Notes: generated by a model not told the origin, from the letters alone. A stretch of 64,000 nt of DNA from Eumeta japonica (GCA_005406025.1 BGZK01000017.1:744001-808000), one strand, 5' to 3'. Shown: positions 1 to 12,971, counted from the first letter of the stretch. Made by a program: numbers and translations.

Positions 1-1614
1 TTACGTTTACGATATTAATATTTTTGAAACTAAAGTTTTATGTAGTTAATATTGAAGTGTTTAATAAAAATGTCTTTCACTGCTATCAAATGTGCAAACG
101 TCATTCATTGTTGGGGGAGTTTGCACAGATGATATTACTGAGTCTCTAAGACTTTATAGTGAAACATATCCTGACAGTCAACAACCTGCTAATCCGCAAG
201 TAATATTGCGTTCAGTGTATTGTTTGACTTAGTTTGCCTTGTTTGTTAAAAGGTGAGTAGAACACATGTGCAAAATAATAGACTTATTTAATAATGCCTT
301 CAACGACCTTTAGATCACCGACTACATCAAGAGTCATTTGTAAATAATTAACTAGATAAATTCCTTAAAATAATATTGCGGAAGCCGAGCGCGGGGCAGA
401 ATTCGAGTTCGTTGCGTGGTACCGCCATCCGACGACCGCGCTCGCGTTTGCAATCTGTCTGGGCGTTTATTAGGATTGTGTCTAAATTTTTTATATGTTT
501 TTTTTAATGATATGTTATAGTTACTCTGGCAAAGTTATTCTAAAAATGAAGAAGATTATGAATATTTGCGAAAAGATGCACGATCAATTCCATCCTTTAT
601 ACGTCCTTAAGTTTAACAACGTGCAGTCGTCCCACGTTGAATTATCGTAAACAAATAAAATGAACCTATGATTCTTATTGTTATATTACTCTTTAAACAA
701 TGAACGGTATTCTTAGATACGTAGTGATTTATAATCATAAACGACATTCTATTGTTGTCAATTATTATAATTAATACTTTTAATTAAATTAAACCGAGAA
801 ATCACAAAACATGTATAATGTCCAGCAGGAGTTTTCCAACAGCTGAAAAGATCAAACGAACTATTCAATAGGTCCGTTATAACTTTTATTATTCTAAATG
901 AGTAAAATGAAAACAATTGTTTTTTATCCTAGCATTGCATCGGTCGAAAACTGTTGAATGTATGGGACTTTGAGTATTCGACGCGGCATCGTTTATGTGC
1001 TACTTATTTTTCAAATTTCGTAAACCGTTTGTCATTGTTTTCATTTTCATAACTCAGTACGCCTATAGAAGTGGGCGCGTAATGGATAGTGAATTCATAA
1101 ACAAGACAGGCTTCAAGTCAACAAAACATAAAACGCGTTTTAAATACAATCACTTAAAAGTCACGTACGTATACCCAAGGAAAAGTATGGTTCTAACGCA
1201 ATAAATGACTTTACTTTAAAAGTGATAAAGTTGGTCACTTCGTAAAGGATTAGTAATTTGTTAGAAAGCCGATGCTACTGACAGCCTGCAACATATACAT
1301 ACGTGATCCACGCATAGCTCTCTGATGACACCAATTACAGTTTCAAAGCGTACTATATACAGCCAATTACGTAGTTCTAATGATTTTGTATCATATGGAT
1401 GCATCCAATCAAGCTGGTCGGTATTTAAAGCTAATGGCATTACATACTAGTATTAAAAATATAATGTTAATGTTATGTTTGTAAGTATGTTCTTCTATTT
1501 TCCATACAGCACAATTTTTCTTGATTATTATAAGATTACGCAACCATATTGTATGTTTTATTATGCTTTTCGCAAAAAATAGGTTTAGGTTTGATAACTC
1601 GTTTTATCAATAAA
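1..1614. other. AT-rich DNA without a recognisable gene
   Basis: No coding region, RNA gene or repeat that I recognise. The longest open frame (995-1204, 69 codons) has no family resemblance and looks like chance. A short CpG-rich patch at about 378-465 stands out from the AT-rich background but has no open frame or splice signals that I can support. Confidence 0.5.
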
Positions 1615-2160
1615 ATAACTTCCGCCCGCGGTTTTGCCTGTTTGGAATTCCGTTTGTCAGATTAAGTTTGTATCGCAACTTAACCCACATCCTCATTATT
1701 CACGGGTCCGCTTCCCCCAAGGCTTATATGTATATTTTTTGAACGTTCTTTGTATTATGGTGTCTATGGACCTTCGACACTAGCAATTATTATTTGCCTC
1801 TTAACTTCTCAGATCTTCAAATGAGCATAACTTTTTTCCCCTAACATCTGATTGTATCTTACAAGCCCCACATTGCACTACAATCAAAGCTCTATCTACT
1901 CGTGCAAATTGCATCAAAATCCGTTGTTGAATCCCAGACCTACATTTTCCTTTGATTTCTCGGATTCCCGTTACGGTGCCGCTTCCTTTTTCCCAGACAG
2001 GATGTTCTGGACTTTGTGCAGACAATACCGCAGCATAACTGTAAATAGAGGACGGTAAGTATACAAAGGACTCGCCTTAGTGTCCGCACAGACAGCACAA
2101 AGGCGTGCAAGCCCCGCACACACTTTCTCTTTTCCCGTTTGACCTTTTTCATTTATTTTC
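1615..2160 (-). repeat. Dispersed repeat, Lep1/Helitron-like, antisense
   Basis: The left edge carries CTTCCGCCCGCGG, the reverse complement of the CCGCGGGCGGAAG type of GC-rich end seen near the ends of the dispersed repeats at 4600 and 15240. Inside, the stretch around 1905-1925 (AATTGCATCAAAATCCG) resembles the 'target-residue' block common in these lepidopteran elements. The short overlapping open frames here on both strands (60-76 codons) are shadows. Family assignment rests on motif memory, not on an alignment. Confidence 0.35.
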
Positions 2161-2953
2161 ATTTGCAACAACCTGCCATAGATATAAAACACACATCCCA
2201 TCCACCTTTTTACTTATCGAGAGGAACGAAAAGGCCACATAAAGCATAAATACGTACAATAAAATATTGAAATGTGTGTAACATAAAAATAATGTAATAA
2301 TATTAAACATACGGTTAGTAATTTCAGAGATGTGCACGAACAGACGTTTAGAAAGGCAAAAAATAAATTAAAAAATCGTTGTTTTCGTCCGTTATTACCT
2401 TTTTCTTGTTATCCCCTCTCTGTTTTCATACACACGTTCAATGTACGGACGCGCCGGATTCTACTGTTTTATTACATGTATAGACTAGTTTTTGTCCGCA
2501 ACTTTACCCGCATGAAGATAGAATCAGTTCCAACATATTTTATATCGATTGATGACGCTGTATCTTGTGACTGTTGATGATGATAAAAATTTAATGTCGC
2601 TTTGAAAAATTGAGATTTGAAATGGTTTACGAGAAGGATCGAAGATGCGCAAAATCACGGTTTCAAAAATAGATACGGTAACGTTTAGAGTTTTGTTTGA
2701 AATAGTTAAATTACCTTTTAAATGGCGTAGTATATTCCATTTGGAGATTGAGATTAATTTTAAAGCCACAGACAAGAGGTTCAGTTTTATTGATCTGTTT
2801 ACGTTTGTGAGCAGATCGCACTTATGTCTCTCCTGAGTATACAAGTTTAGCATGTTAATCTTCAGTATTGGTAACGTAGATCACTCGTTTTAGTTTGAGA
2901 TCGATCCTGTATGCTTTTGAATAATTAAACAGGCTTAGTGAAACAAACAATTA
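2161..2953. other. Unassigned AT-rich DNA
   Basis: Two open frames overlap here on opposite strands (2332-2577 plus, 2524-2853 minus, 109 codons). Neither shows a domain, a signal peptide or a convincing codon pattern, so I treat both as chance. Nothing else is recognisable. Confidence 0.45.
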
Positions 2954-3230
2954 AATAAAAAAAAGAATAAAAACCGCCTTCAAAAATCCATTTAAATAAT
3001 TCTTTATACAGACTTCAAAAACAACATTAGTTATTTTTGGAGTTAATACCAGCTGTATAAGATTTCCTTTTTGACTCAATATTTAACGTTTCATATTCGT
3101 GTTTATAGATTACATTTTTTTCCTTGCTTTAAATGGAACCGACTCCAAAAATAACTACTCAATTGTTTTTGAAGTATGTATAAACAATTATTTAAAAACA
3201 TTTTTGAAGGAAGTCTTTATTTTTTTTATT
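2954..3230. mobile_element. Foldback (long inverted repeat) MITE, about 280 bp
   Basis: The left arm (about 2954-3053) and right arm (about 3128-3230) are reverse complements over roughly 95 bases with scattered mismatches. Shared blocks in the arms are CCTTCAAAAAT, TTTAAATAATT, ACTTCAAAAACAA and TTATTTTTGGAGT. Only about 75 bases separate the arms, so the element would fold into one long hairpin. It has no coding capacity. The ends run into A-rich or T-rich sequence, so the exact termini and target duplication are unclear. The class of transposase that moved it is unknown. Confidence 0.75.
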
Positions 3231-3447
3231 TGAAAAATTAATTTTATTTCTCATTTTTAGTTATCGAATCATTCACTATGATTGGGAATTAAACCATGGC
3301 CATAGAATTTTTTACAAGGCAAGTGGAAAAGCAATGCCGAACCCCGAATTTGTAAGGCACTAGTAATAATTTTAGGGTTTTTACATACTTAGTTGCAGTC
3401 CAACTACTGAATTATTCTTATAGAAACTACATAAATTACTCTTATCT

Positions 3448-4632
3448 GTACTAATATTATAAACGCGAAAGTTTGTAAGTATGGATGGATGTTTGTTGCT
3501 CTTTCACATGGATGGAATGGATTTCGATGACACTGTATAATAATATATAGCTTACACATCAGAATAACATATAGGCTATAATTTATAAAAATATAGTGTC
3601 AATTATTCAAAATATAACGATAAGTGTCAAGTAAGCAGGAAAAAATCTGTCATCTGCGAGCTATTCTGGCGTGCGCCGCAAAAACCGTTGGAATTACACG
3701 TGTATAATGTGTAATGGAAATGTTTATCTTTAATATTCTACAAAAAAAAAGCCCGCGATAGTATATATCTATCTTTTATGTGTAAACCATTATTGCCAAA
3801 ATAGTGAACCATAAATGCAATAATAATTGATAATTTATTTCTAACGTACATTTGGTAGTAACAAATTGATCCTTATATCAAAATTCATACTTTTATCGCA
3901 TCTGGTGTTTAAAGTAGATAAACTTTGTCTTTTACACTCCATCATTTGGACAAATATATAATATTGAATAGTTATAACGAATGACAAGCGAGTGCGCGAT
4001 ATTACGGTACGGTTAGACCATAAAGGTAACAGGCAGATATTTGAGCACGCAATGTTTTTCCCACGGCCAGCTCTATGTGGCTTGCTCACGCGTTTCTAAA
4101 TCGCAAAATCTGCATGTTTATACACCAAAATAAATCGTTTAACATAGTTTATAGGAGTATACTGCAGTAGCCACCTATAACTTTTTATTACCATCAATCA
4201 TCATATACTTCCGTACCTATATATCCTTACAAACTATAGCGTTTATAATACCTATAATACATATTAGTGAGATCATCATAAAAAATACTTAGTTCCAATT
4301 TACATACATTACACAATATAATTGTTCGTACACTTATAACTGGAGAATAGCTGGACCGATTTTCATTTTAATTGATTGTGATGTTATGTGTAAACTGAAA
4401 TGTATAAAAAATCAGTAGGTATGGATTATTTTTGTCTTCCTACAATTTTTAAGCTGCCGCTTTATATTACTTTAAAAAACATCAGACATGTAAACGAAAT
4501 AGCTATGAATTTATAGAGACTGTGGTTATATCATCAATATGTATAAATTGGTCCTGTCAAAAATTTCCATATGAACAAGATGAAAGAATACATTTTATGC
4601 CTACACGGGCGGAGCCGCGGGCAAAAGCTAGT
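3448..4632 (+). mobile_element. Lep1/Helitron-like non-autonomous element
   Basis: It opens with ACTAATATTATAAACGCGAA followed by a run resembling GTTTGTAAGTATGGATGGA, and closes with GGGCGGAGCCGCGGGCAAAA followed by GCTAGT. These are hallmark ends of a very abundant lepidopteran repeat that I associate with Helitron-like Lep1 elements: a GC-rich hairpin shortly before a CTAGT end, with no inverted repeats or target duplication. The middle (about 3620-4310) is AT-rich and may include later insertions. No protein is encoded: the minus-strand frame at 3841-4089 has no family resemblance. The element class is my inference. Confidence 0.55.
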
Positions 4633-5803
4633 TCTTTATAATATAAAAATACTGCAATTTATACTTATCACACCTTCATTCATTACAACATTTAATTAAT
4701 TCACTGTTATCACTAAAGACTTTGGATGTGTTCCAGCCAAGATTGTCACGTTAGAATTATTCAAGAATGAAAGTTCATTCATTGAATAGAATAGAATTCA
4801 GATTAATATGAAAATAATTTTAATTTTGTGTAGGTTTTACTAATAGCCATTGAAGTTACTGGCGACAAATAGAAGTATTATTTCCTTACTCCTGACCGTT
4901 TACGAGTACTACGGTGTCCATCATCAGCTCAGCAACGTGAGGTGATAACTACAAGACGCAAAAACTTGAATAACTAGCAAGGAGGAATAATTAAAAAATA
5001 TACATTATTTGCATGCTTTGCATTTTTTGTTAAAAAACAAATATATTTTAAATATGTTTGAGTAAATCACATTTTTTTTGCTTTCTTTTTTGTTATAATT
5101 TTATTTTCGTTAGCTCACACGCACGCATATGCGCACGCACACACGCAGAGTGAAAATAATAGATCTACGCTTACAGCGATCAAGGATTATTTGTTGCTCT
5201 TTGTTATTGAAGAGTTCTATTATCTCTGAAGATTTTGATCAAATCCTAATACATCATACACTAAAACCTTTTTGAAAATATATGCATTTAGTGAAGAAAA
5301 TCCTACACAAGTCCAGTTAGTACTTTTTGAGAAAATCGCAAACGTACAAACAAACACATATATGGTTCGAATAGAACTTCCTTTTTCAAAGGCTTTTAAT
5401 AAAAACGAAACTTTTTTTGGTTTTGATCATTTCATACTCTCTTTAAATAACGATTCACGATACTACTGGACAACCGAGCTATGTTCAGCCTCTTCAAGCT
5501 TGCCGTAATAATGTAGCAACTTATCACGGGAAAAATTATAAATGTTAATGTTCATTTCCAGTAATAACTCCTTGGTTACACGATATACACACACTGCTTA
5601 ATGTACATAATTTACTTTATTACGATGTAATAAAGCAATTTTTGTTTTTTTTTTTATCACATTTGTCCATTGAAGACACAAATAATTTTGTCATTAAAGT
5701 TGCCACCAATATGATAGCTGTTTTCGAAATACTAATGTGTAAATATATATATATATATGTGTGTAAATATATATATTTGCTCACTTAATTTAATGAGAGT
5801 TTT
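4633..5803. other. Unassigned AT-rich DNA with short simple repeats
   Basis: No gene seen. It contains a CACGCA-type simple repeat near 5110-5145 and TA runs at about 5738-5780. The 78-codon frame at 5272-5508 has no recognisable features. Confidence 0.5.
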
Positions 5804-5892
5804 GGAAAATTAAAAGCATTTGTTAGCACGACTGGCGATCACGCCGGTCAGTCGCCTCCGTGCGCTGGGGATTGCTAACGCATAAATTTTCC
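5804..5892. repeat. Short foldback sequence with GC-rich loop
   Basis: GGAAAATTAAAAGCATTTGT at the left pairs imperfectly with the right end, which reads TGCTAACGCATAAATTTTCC. The loop holds a second hairpin, ACTGGCG facing CGCCGGT. It is about 89 bp long with no coding capacity. It could be a small MITE or a chance secondary structure. Confidence 0.45.
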
Positions 5893-7081
5893 AACGACCC
5901 GCAGTGTTTTTCCATCGTACAGCTAAACCGCTGAATCCAATTTAAGAGTTGTCAACGCGAGCTTTACTTTAACAGAGCCGGGCGGGCGCGCGGAGGCCTC
6001 TGACGTCTCCTCTGGGCTAATAGCGTCGCAATATTATATTACACATTATTATATTTGAATTGACAAACGAAAAGATTTTAATACCAATTATACTAAATAT
6101 CGTTACAATTACACTAAAAATAGTTAAATCCCAATTAGTCACAGACAACGTATAACGTCTCTACCCACTCGAAGAGATTGGTTAAAATCAATATTTCAAC
6201 CAATTTTTTCGCGTATATTATAATATGTCTTATGTTTCGGGCATAGATTTTTGTAATAAATTAAAGCTCCTCCGTCCATTCCCTATCTTTCAGTCAGCAT
6301 CATGATAACTATTAACCTAAATAATTGGACGATAATGATTCAGCGAGTTCTATGAAAAAAAATTATAAAGAAACGTCTGATACATCCCTGTAAAAATCCA
6401 TACAAGTGCTATTCTGCCGAATAATGTAACATTAAAAATAAAAGATTTATAATTTTATGTATTTCCCCGTCACACTAACAGTTATTTTTCTATATATTTA
6501 ATAATAAAGCTTAATAGATATACCTGCATTCATAATACTGTGGGTGCCGTTCGTAGAATATATTACATTTTTCTTGACTTTTATAATATATTCATAAAAA
6601 GATGCTCCATTTGTTACATGTATTTTGTAAATAATAACGATGACTGAAATCATGACTTCGTAACAAAAACGGAAATGTGATCTGATCAAAGATCAGGTGA
6701 CGTGAATAACGTGATAACACTGTATTATATTGGTGTTTAGTCTTTGATTTATTAACTTCAGCGAACTTCGCTCAAAATCTTACAATAAACTAAACCGGTT
6801 ATAGTTAAAGCAGAATTTGCTCAAAACCCTAAATTCGATAAGAAATCTTATTGTAAGGTACAAAAATACTATTAAACGCATTGAGAATTCGATAGAACAT
6901 ATGAATGTGTTTCATTTTAATTGCCTTATGGCCGATAAGAATTGTTTATTATTTCGAATATTTTATTTTTATATTTCCTTTCCACCATCGTTCAAGTTTT
7001 CAGGGCAGCTAGCGAAATAAAACAATTTCAACAAATCCAGTGATTGACCTAAGGAAAGAATTAAATAACACTTGGGTCTGC

Positions 7082-7085
<4 letters not shown>
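5893..7085. other. Unassigned DNA with a short GC-rich patch
   Basis: A GC-rich patch at about 5975-6025 (GGGCGGGCGCGCGGAGGCC) lies in AT-rich sequence. I see no initiator, open frame or splice structure that would make it a promoter or exon. The remainder holds nothing recognisable. Confidence 0.4.

Positions 7086-7137
<52 letters not shown>
7086..7137. repeat. (TA)n microsatellite
   Basis: About 26 uninterrupted TA dinucleotides. Read on the minus strand they give an Ile-Tyr run inside a 109-codon open frame (6969-7298), which I therefore regard as spurious. Confidence 0.97.
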
Positions 7138-7140
<3 letters not shown>

Positions 7141-7994
7141 GGTTTACGCACGTTTTTTGTACAATAAGTGCGTACGTACATACAATAACCCACGGTACAC
7201 AAAGCCGTTTCAGCAGCAATTTCAGTCACTTCAGCCCTCAATCTGAGAGAAAGAGATAAATTGAGTCCTCTAACTAAATGAAATGAAGGCGCTGTCAATC
7301 CGCACGTGCGTGAGCTGCGTGCGCCGTGCGCTCGCGCGCTAAAAACAATGTTGCCCAGTGGTAGGCTACTTTTCCCAACTGAGTTCCAATTATTTAAAAA
7401 ATGTATTGAATTGATTGTACTGAATTAATCGCTACTAATGAGACCAAGATACAAACGTTTATAATTTATCAATATTTGCATACAAGATATAAAACTTCAA
7501 ATAAAATATTTATTATGTTACAAATTTTTACTTTGAAACTTTGTAATTGAAAAATAATTAGCAAATATGTAACACTATTTATAAAAACAATGAAGAATTA
7601 TACAAATATCACTATAAAGCAAATAATATCATTATCGCAGTATCAATTAATACGGTTCGATTTCACACGACGATATCACAGTAGTCCACTTTTAGTGGAA
7701 AAATATATTATCGACATACAAAACTCATATGGTATCGTCGACCTTTTGTCTCAAAAAATACTAATTCTTTGATTCTATCAGCAACGTGTAACTAAGATTT
7801 ATATAGGATCATTTCGAATAAAAATTGTAATCATGCACATATCACAAAAGAAGGTAAATTTTCATTGTTTTTACTTTTGAGACAAGGCAAAAGCCATGTA
7901 CACTGTCACTCCTTCGCGGTGGACCGGAGAGCTGCCGACTGCCTGTTTCCGTAGCGGCTTCTTACTCGCTTCGCCGTGGAGATACAGATCACTC
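7138..7994. other. Unassigned DNA, GC-richer block near the end
   Basis: Mostly AT-rich with no gene. The block at about 7885-7985 is clearly GC-richer (for example CTTCGCGGTGGACCGGAGAG). It could be part of a dispersed repeat, or an exon of an unknown gene, but no open frame with good splice borders was convincing. Confidence 0.35.
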
Positions 7995-8303
7995 TTTCTT
8001 TGTCTTTGACCAACTTCAAAAATAGGAGGAGGTTTTATGCTCCCGTGTATTTTTTTTATGTATGTGTAGCGATAACTTCGATAATTATGGACCGATTTAT
8101 ATTCTTTTTTGTTTGAAAGAAACTTTTAAGGTGGTCCCATAGGCACAAAATCAGGATTTATTCATGCCATCCCAGGGAAATCAGCAGGTATCTACCTACG
8201 TAGGTGTATTTGAAGTATTTTTCACTTATTTAAATTTTGAATCTGATAGTTCACACGCTACTAAGTTGACAATGGAAGCCATAGCACTGTTTAATGATCA
8301 AGA
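7995..8303 (+). repeat. Probable 3' fragment of a dispersed element, abutting the satellite
   Basis: The run ACTTCAAAAATAGGAGGAGG, and then GATAATTATGGACCGATTTA, resemble 3'-tail sequence common to lepidopteran dispersed repeats. A 65-codon open frame (8164-8361) runs through this stretch into the first satellite copy. I recognise no protein in it. Confidence 0.35.
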
Positions 8304-10193
8304 TTTAAATGGTAATACTGTGATTTGTCATCAGAAACTGTTCTTCAGCGGCTATTATTAAAACCTACTATATACAAATTTAAAGTTACTTATTAATATA
8401 CCTGAATATTTAAATGGTAATACTGTGATTTGTCATCAGAAACTGCTCTTCAGCGGCTATTATTAAAACCTACTATATACAAATTTAAAGTTACTTATTA
8501 ATATACCTGAATATTTAAATGGTAATACTGTGATTTGTCATCAGAAACTGCTCTTCAGCGGCTATTATTAAAACCTACTATACACAAATTTAAAGTTACT
8601 TATTAATATACCTGAATATTTAAATGGTAATACTGTGATTTGTCATCAGAAACTGCTCTTCAGCGGCTATTATTAAAACCTACTATATACAAATTTAAAG
8701 TTACTTATTAATATACCTGAATATTTAAATGGTAATACTGTGATTTGTCATCAGAAACTGCTCTTCAGCGGCTATTATTAAAACCTACTATATACAAATT
8801 TAAAGTTACTTATTAATATACCTGAATATTTAAATGGTAATACTGTGATTTGTCGTCAGAAACTGCTCTTCAGCGGCTATTATTAAAACCTACTATATAC
8901 AAATTTAAAGTTACTTATTAATATACCTGAATATTTAAATGGTAATACTGTGATTTGTCGTCAGAAACTGCTCTTCAGCGGCTATTATTAAAACCTACTA
9001 TATACAAATTTAAAGTTACTTATTAATATACCTGAATATTTAAATGGTAATACTGTGATTTGTCATCAGAAACTGCTCTTCAGCGGCTATTATTAAAACC
9101 TACTATATACAAATTTAAAGTTACTTATTAATATACCTGAATATTTAAATGGTAATACTGTGATTTGTCGTCAGAAACTGCTCTTCAGCGGCTATTATTA
9201 AAACCTACTATATACAAATTTAAAGTTACTTATTAATATACCTGAATATTTAAATGGTAATACTGTGATTTGTCGTCAGAAACTGCTCTTCAGCGGCTAT
9301 TATTAAAACCTACTATATACAAATTTAAAGTTACTTATTAATATACCTGAATATTTAAATGGTAATACTGTGATTTGTCATCAGAAACTGCTCTTCAGCG
9401 GCTATTATTAAAACCTACTATATACAAATTTAAAGTTACTTATTAATATACCTGAATATTTAAATGGTAATACTGTGATTTGTCGTCAGAAACTGCTCTT
9501 CAGCGGCTATTATTAAACCTACTATATACAAATTTAAAGTTACTTATTAATATACCTGAATATTTAAATGGTAATACTGTGATTTGTCGTCAGAAACTGC
9601 TCTTCAGCGGCTATTATTAAAACCTACTATATACAAATTTAAAGTTACTTATTAATATACCTGAATATTTAAATGGTAATACTGTGATTTGTCGTCAGAA
9701 ACTGCTCTTCAGCGGCTATTATTAAAACCTACTATATACAAATTTAAAGTTACTTATTAATATACCTGAATATTTAAATGGTAATACTGTGATTTGTCAT
9801 CAGAAACTGCTCTTCAGCGGCTATTATTAAAACCTACTATATACAAATTTAAAGTTACTTATTAATATACCTGAATATTTAAATGGTAATACTGTGATTT
9901 GTCGTCAGAAACTGCTCTTCAGCGGCTATTATTAAAACCTACTATATACAAATTTAAAGTTACTTATTAATATACCTGAATATTTAAATGGTAATACTGT
10001 GATTTGTCATCAGAAACTGCTCTTCGGCGGCTATTATTAAAACCTACTATATACAAATTTAAAGTTACTTATTAATATACCTGAATATTTAAATGGTAAT
10101 ACTGTGATTTGTCGTCAGAAACTGCTCTTCAGCGGCTATTATTAAAACCTACTATATACAAATTTAAAGTTACTTATTAATATACCTGAATAT
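8304..10193 (+). repeat. Tandem satellite, 18 copies of a 105-bp unit
   Basis: The unit begins TTTAAATGGTAATACTGTGA and recurs every 105 bases, with the GGTAATACTG block at 8311, 8416, 8521 and so on to 10095. Copies are nearly identical. Variation seen: an A/G switch in GTCATCAG versus GTCGTCAG; a T in the first copy (CTGTTCTTC rather than CTGCTCTTC); one 1-base deletion near 9517 (ATTAAACC), which shifts later copies by one; and CTTCGGCGG in the copy at 9990. In order, the switch reads AAAAAGGAGGAGGGAGAG, hinting at multi-unit expansion. The first and last units pass directly into unrelated sequence. No protein is likely, because each unit contains stops. Confidence 0.97.
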
Positions 10194-12900
10194 TTTCATT
10201 AATTTATATAATTCCAACCAGATAATCTTAACAGGAACAAATCCGAACTCCAGCGATAACAGTAGAGTTAAAGTGAATTAATTCAATTTGAAAGTGAATT
10301 GAAATGGGCTCTCTATCAATTGCGGGACTTTTACTAACGAATAAGGACAACTTACATATTTTGTACAATACTAATTTGGTAGCATGCACTCTAATTAAAA
10401 ACGTAAAGACCCTGAATTATTTACTACTAGCGGACAATAAATTGGAAATCAGAATATTGCTTTCCCACATGCTCCGCACGAAAGTAAACGACACGCCTTA
10501 CCAACTTTATTATTTTATTTAATCATCTTTAATCTACGTGCTAAGCCGCGAAATGAATCATAAAATTATAATTACCGAATAACTAAAAATTTACAATTAA
10601 ATAGATCTGAAAAAATATAACACCAAAAACAACTAATTAGAAGTTTTTAGTCTATTAGTCTAAAGCGAATTATTTAAATGAGTTTTAGAAGGTGTCTTTT
10701 ATTTTTAATTTTCGTTAGAAGTTATTTTGTCGGTGTGTACTTCAATCACCGTTTTTGCCGGGAGTCAGCAAGAGGAGGGACGTGTTCGTGAAACTGGAAT
10801 AGAGTCAATGACACTTTAAGAGCATTAAGTGCTGTTATAAAATAAATGCCACTATCCGAATGAAGAGAATTTGTAGAGAGAGCAGTGTGTTGCATTGCAT
10901 TGCATTGAATTTTACTTACTTTAATATAAAATAACTTTATGTAAGTACTAATGCGAAGGCTGACTAACGAAAGCCTGAAAGCTATTTTAGCGTAATACTT
11001 CAAAACGATGGAATTTGCAGAAAACCGATTACATTCGATTGGAGCCAGCATTCTAATTAAGTTTCTGTTTCAAATATTCAATTCAGATGACGAAACAAAT
11101 TGTGTTGACGATTTTGACGATATCTTAGCGCGATATCTTAATTTTATACAGATCAAATAAAATTAGTATATAATAATCCATTCAATAAATTTTGATATTC
11201 CAATGCACATTTTCCTTTTTGTTCGACGTTATGTATTACGGCGTTGGGTAATGAAATATGAATATTTATCGACAATTAACTACGCATCGAGTCTTCCACT
11301 TGTTTCCAGATATTTATTCAATATAATCACGGCGTGATGACATTTGCTGTTTTACGACCTGATGTGAATAAATTATTTGTCAGTATTATATAACTTACAC
11401 GTCTGTAGAAAGAAGAATTTTAGTGATTTTAATTGTATCCTTAAATTTACATAAAAAAATCTGCCAAGCACATTCGAGGAAAATATTCAGAGGGTTGCGT
11501 AGTATGAAAATTTGTCTCGTACATAAAAATTAAATAAATGCTCCTAAACTACTTACTTAGTTCTCTTAGCTTTATCGTTAAATTATATTGTAAGCGCATT
11601 TACAGCGCCTAAATTTTCATTAATTAAAGAATGTGAATAACTCACAGAAAAATATTCGGTCGTATGAAACATTTTATTCAGAAAATCCAATTTTGTCCAG
11701 AATGTGTGACTAAAGTCACTTTTTAAAACGAATTGCGAATATGAGAAAATTTGCTAACCGATAAAACACAATTCTATACTAAATAATAAAATTTGGGTAA
11801 ATCAATTATTCTAGCGCGTCACGACTTTGGACGGCCAGCTGATGTATCTGGTTTGAGGTAGCACTAATTTATCTCAATAAATTCAAAGAAATACAAGCCA
11901 TCAAATTAGAACATACTCTACTTTTATTGAAATGTAATTTCATACCACGAAAAGTGATGACGTATCCAGTTTCTTTTATCGCTTAGTATTGATATAATGA
12001 ACTGATCAATGTCAATTGTCAAAGTAACACCAACAAGTCTTCCACCGCTTTGTCCTATAGTTATACCTTACACCCTAGTGAAATCGCTCTTCCGCTGAGA
12101 TGTGTAATGTAAATCGGTCACGCTTGTGTAATCGAGTTGTTTCTGAATTGATAATTAGTGTAATGGAAAACCAATTTATTCTCGAATAACGTGACACGTA
12201 TTCGTGGATAGAACCTTGTACATGAGAAGAACTTGTATTATGTAGTGCATACATAATACCAACCAAGATTTTTGTCAGAAATTATAAAAAATATATTTTA
12301 TCAATGAATTTATTTCGTTAATTATATCACGTATCTCCATAGCAGAATATTTTTAAGCACGTAATTTTTCTTGCAGCAAAATAATTATTTCTAAATGCAA
12401 CATGAGCAAATTTAAAATCGCCCAACGATAGAAGGAGAACGAATCTGGATCAAATTACAAAAAATCAAACAGATACTAATTATGGATCCTTTGAGTATAT
12501 AAGGTGAAAACGGTGAACCGAAAGTATCTAAACGAACTGAATTTCGTCATAAACGTACAGATGTCGCTTATGTTGGAGGGCGTTTTAGTACTGGGCTTTT
12601 GGAAAATTCTTGACTCTAAGTGCTTATTAAGCGGGATATGCATTACCTCAAAAATGTATATTAAAAAAAAATATTAAAACAATGCCGTTATAATGAAAGT
12701 ACGAAAGCATGTATTTGCATCGTAAATGTTATTTTTCCGAAGGCGCGTGCATCAGAAACGTGGTAAGACCTAAAAAAAAAATGCTTAATACAAAATGAAA
12801 ATATGTCGAAAGTTTTAGTTATTTTAGACATTATATTACAAAACATGTTACTGAATGTATCAGTTACAGTATTTCGTTGCTCGCCGGAATTAAAATTTAA
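10194..12900. other. Unassigned AT-rich DNA
   Basis: Nothing recognisable. The open frames at 10304-10522, 10746-11051 (minus, 101 codons) and 12075-12266 (minus) have no domain or compositional signal of coding and are probably chance. Confidence 0.5.
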
Positions 12901-12971
12901 CGCGGAGAGGTGAAATTCTTTGACAGAATGGGCGTTGGACCGTCGCTCATTCTGCTACAGTGTTGCGAGGT
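12901..12971 (+). other. Weak candidate first coding exon (signal-peptide-like)
   Basis: In a GC-richer pocket an ATG at 12929 opens MGVGPSLILLQCCE, a short hydrophobic stretch that could start a signal peptide. A possible donor, GAG followed by GTCTGG, comes after codon 14 in phase 0, and the NIT-like exon at 22301 starts in phase 0. The frame otherwise runs to a stop after 33 codons. The donor is poor and the hydrophobic run is short. The same bases also form a hairpin (12924-12934 facing 12944-12954), so this may not be an exon at all. Confidence 0.15.

Noticed and set aside
2524..2853. 109-codon minus-strand open frame
   Set aside because: No family resemblance, no splice context, and an overlapping frame on the other strand; chance in AT-rich DNA.
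6969..7298. 109-codon minus-strand open frame with an Ile-Tyr run
   Set aside because: The run comes from a TA microsatellite and the flanks have no domain; not a gene.
8304..10193. CRISPR-like array
   Set aside because: Repeats are contiguous 105-bp units without variable spacers, in a eukaryotic context; a satellite instead.
12905..12945. Resemblance to 18S rRNA (GAGGTGAAATTCTT and TGGACCGTCG)
   Set aside because: Two short matches separated by about 15 extra bases, with no rRNA-like flanks; treated as coincidence.
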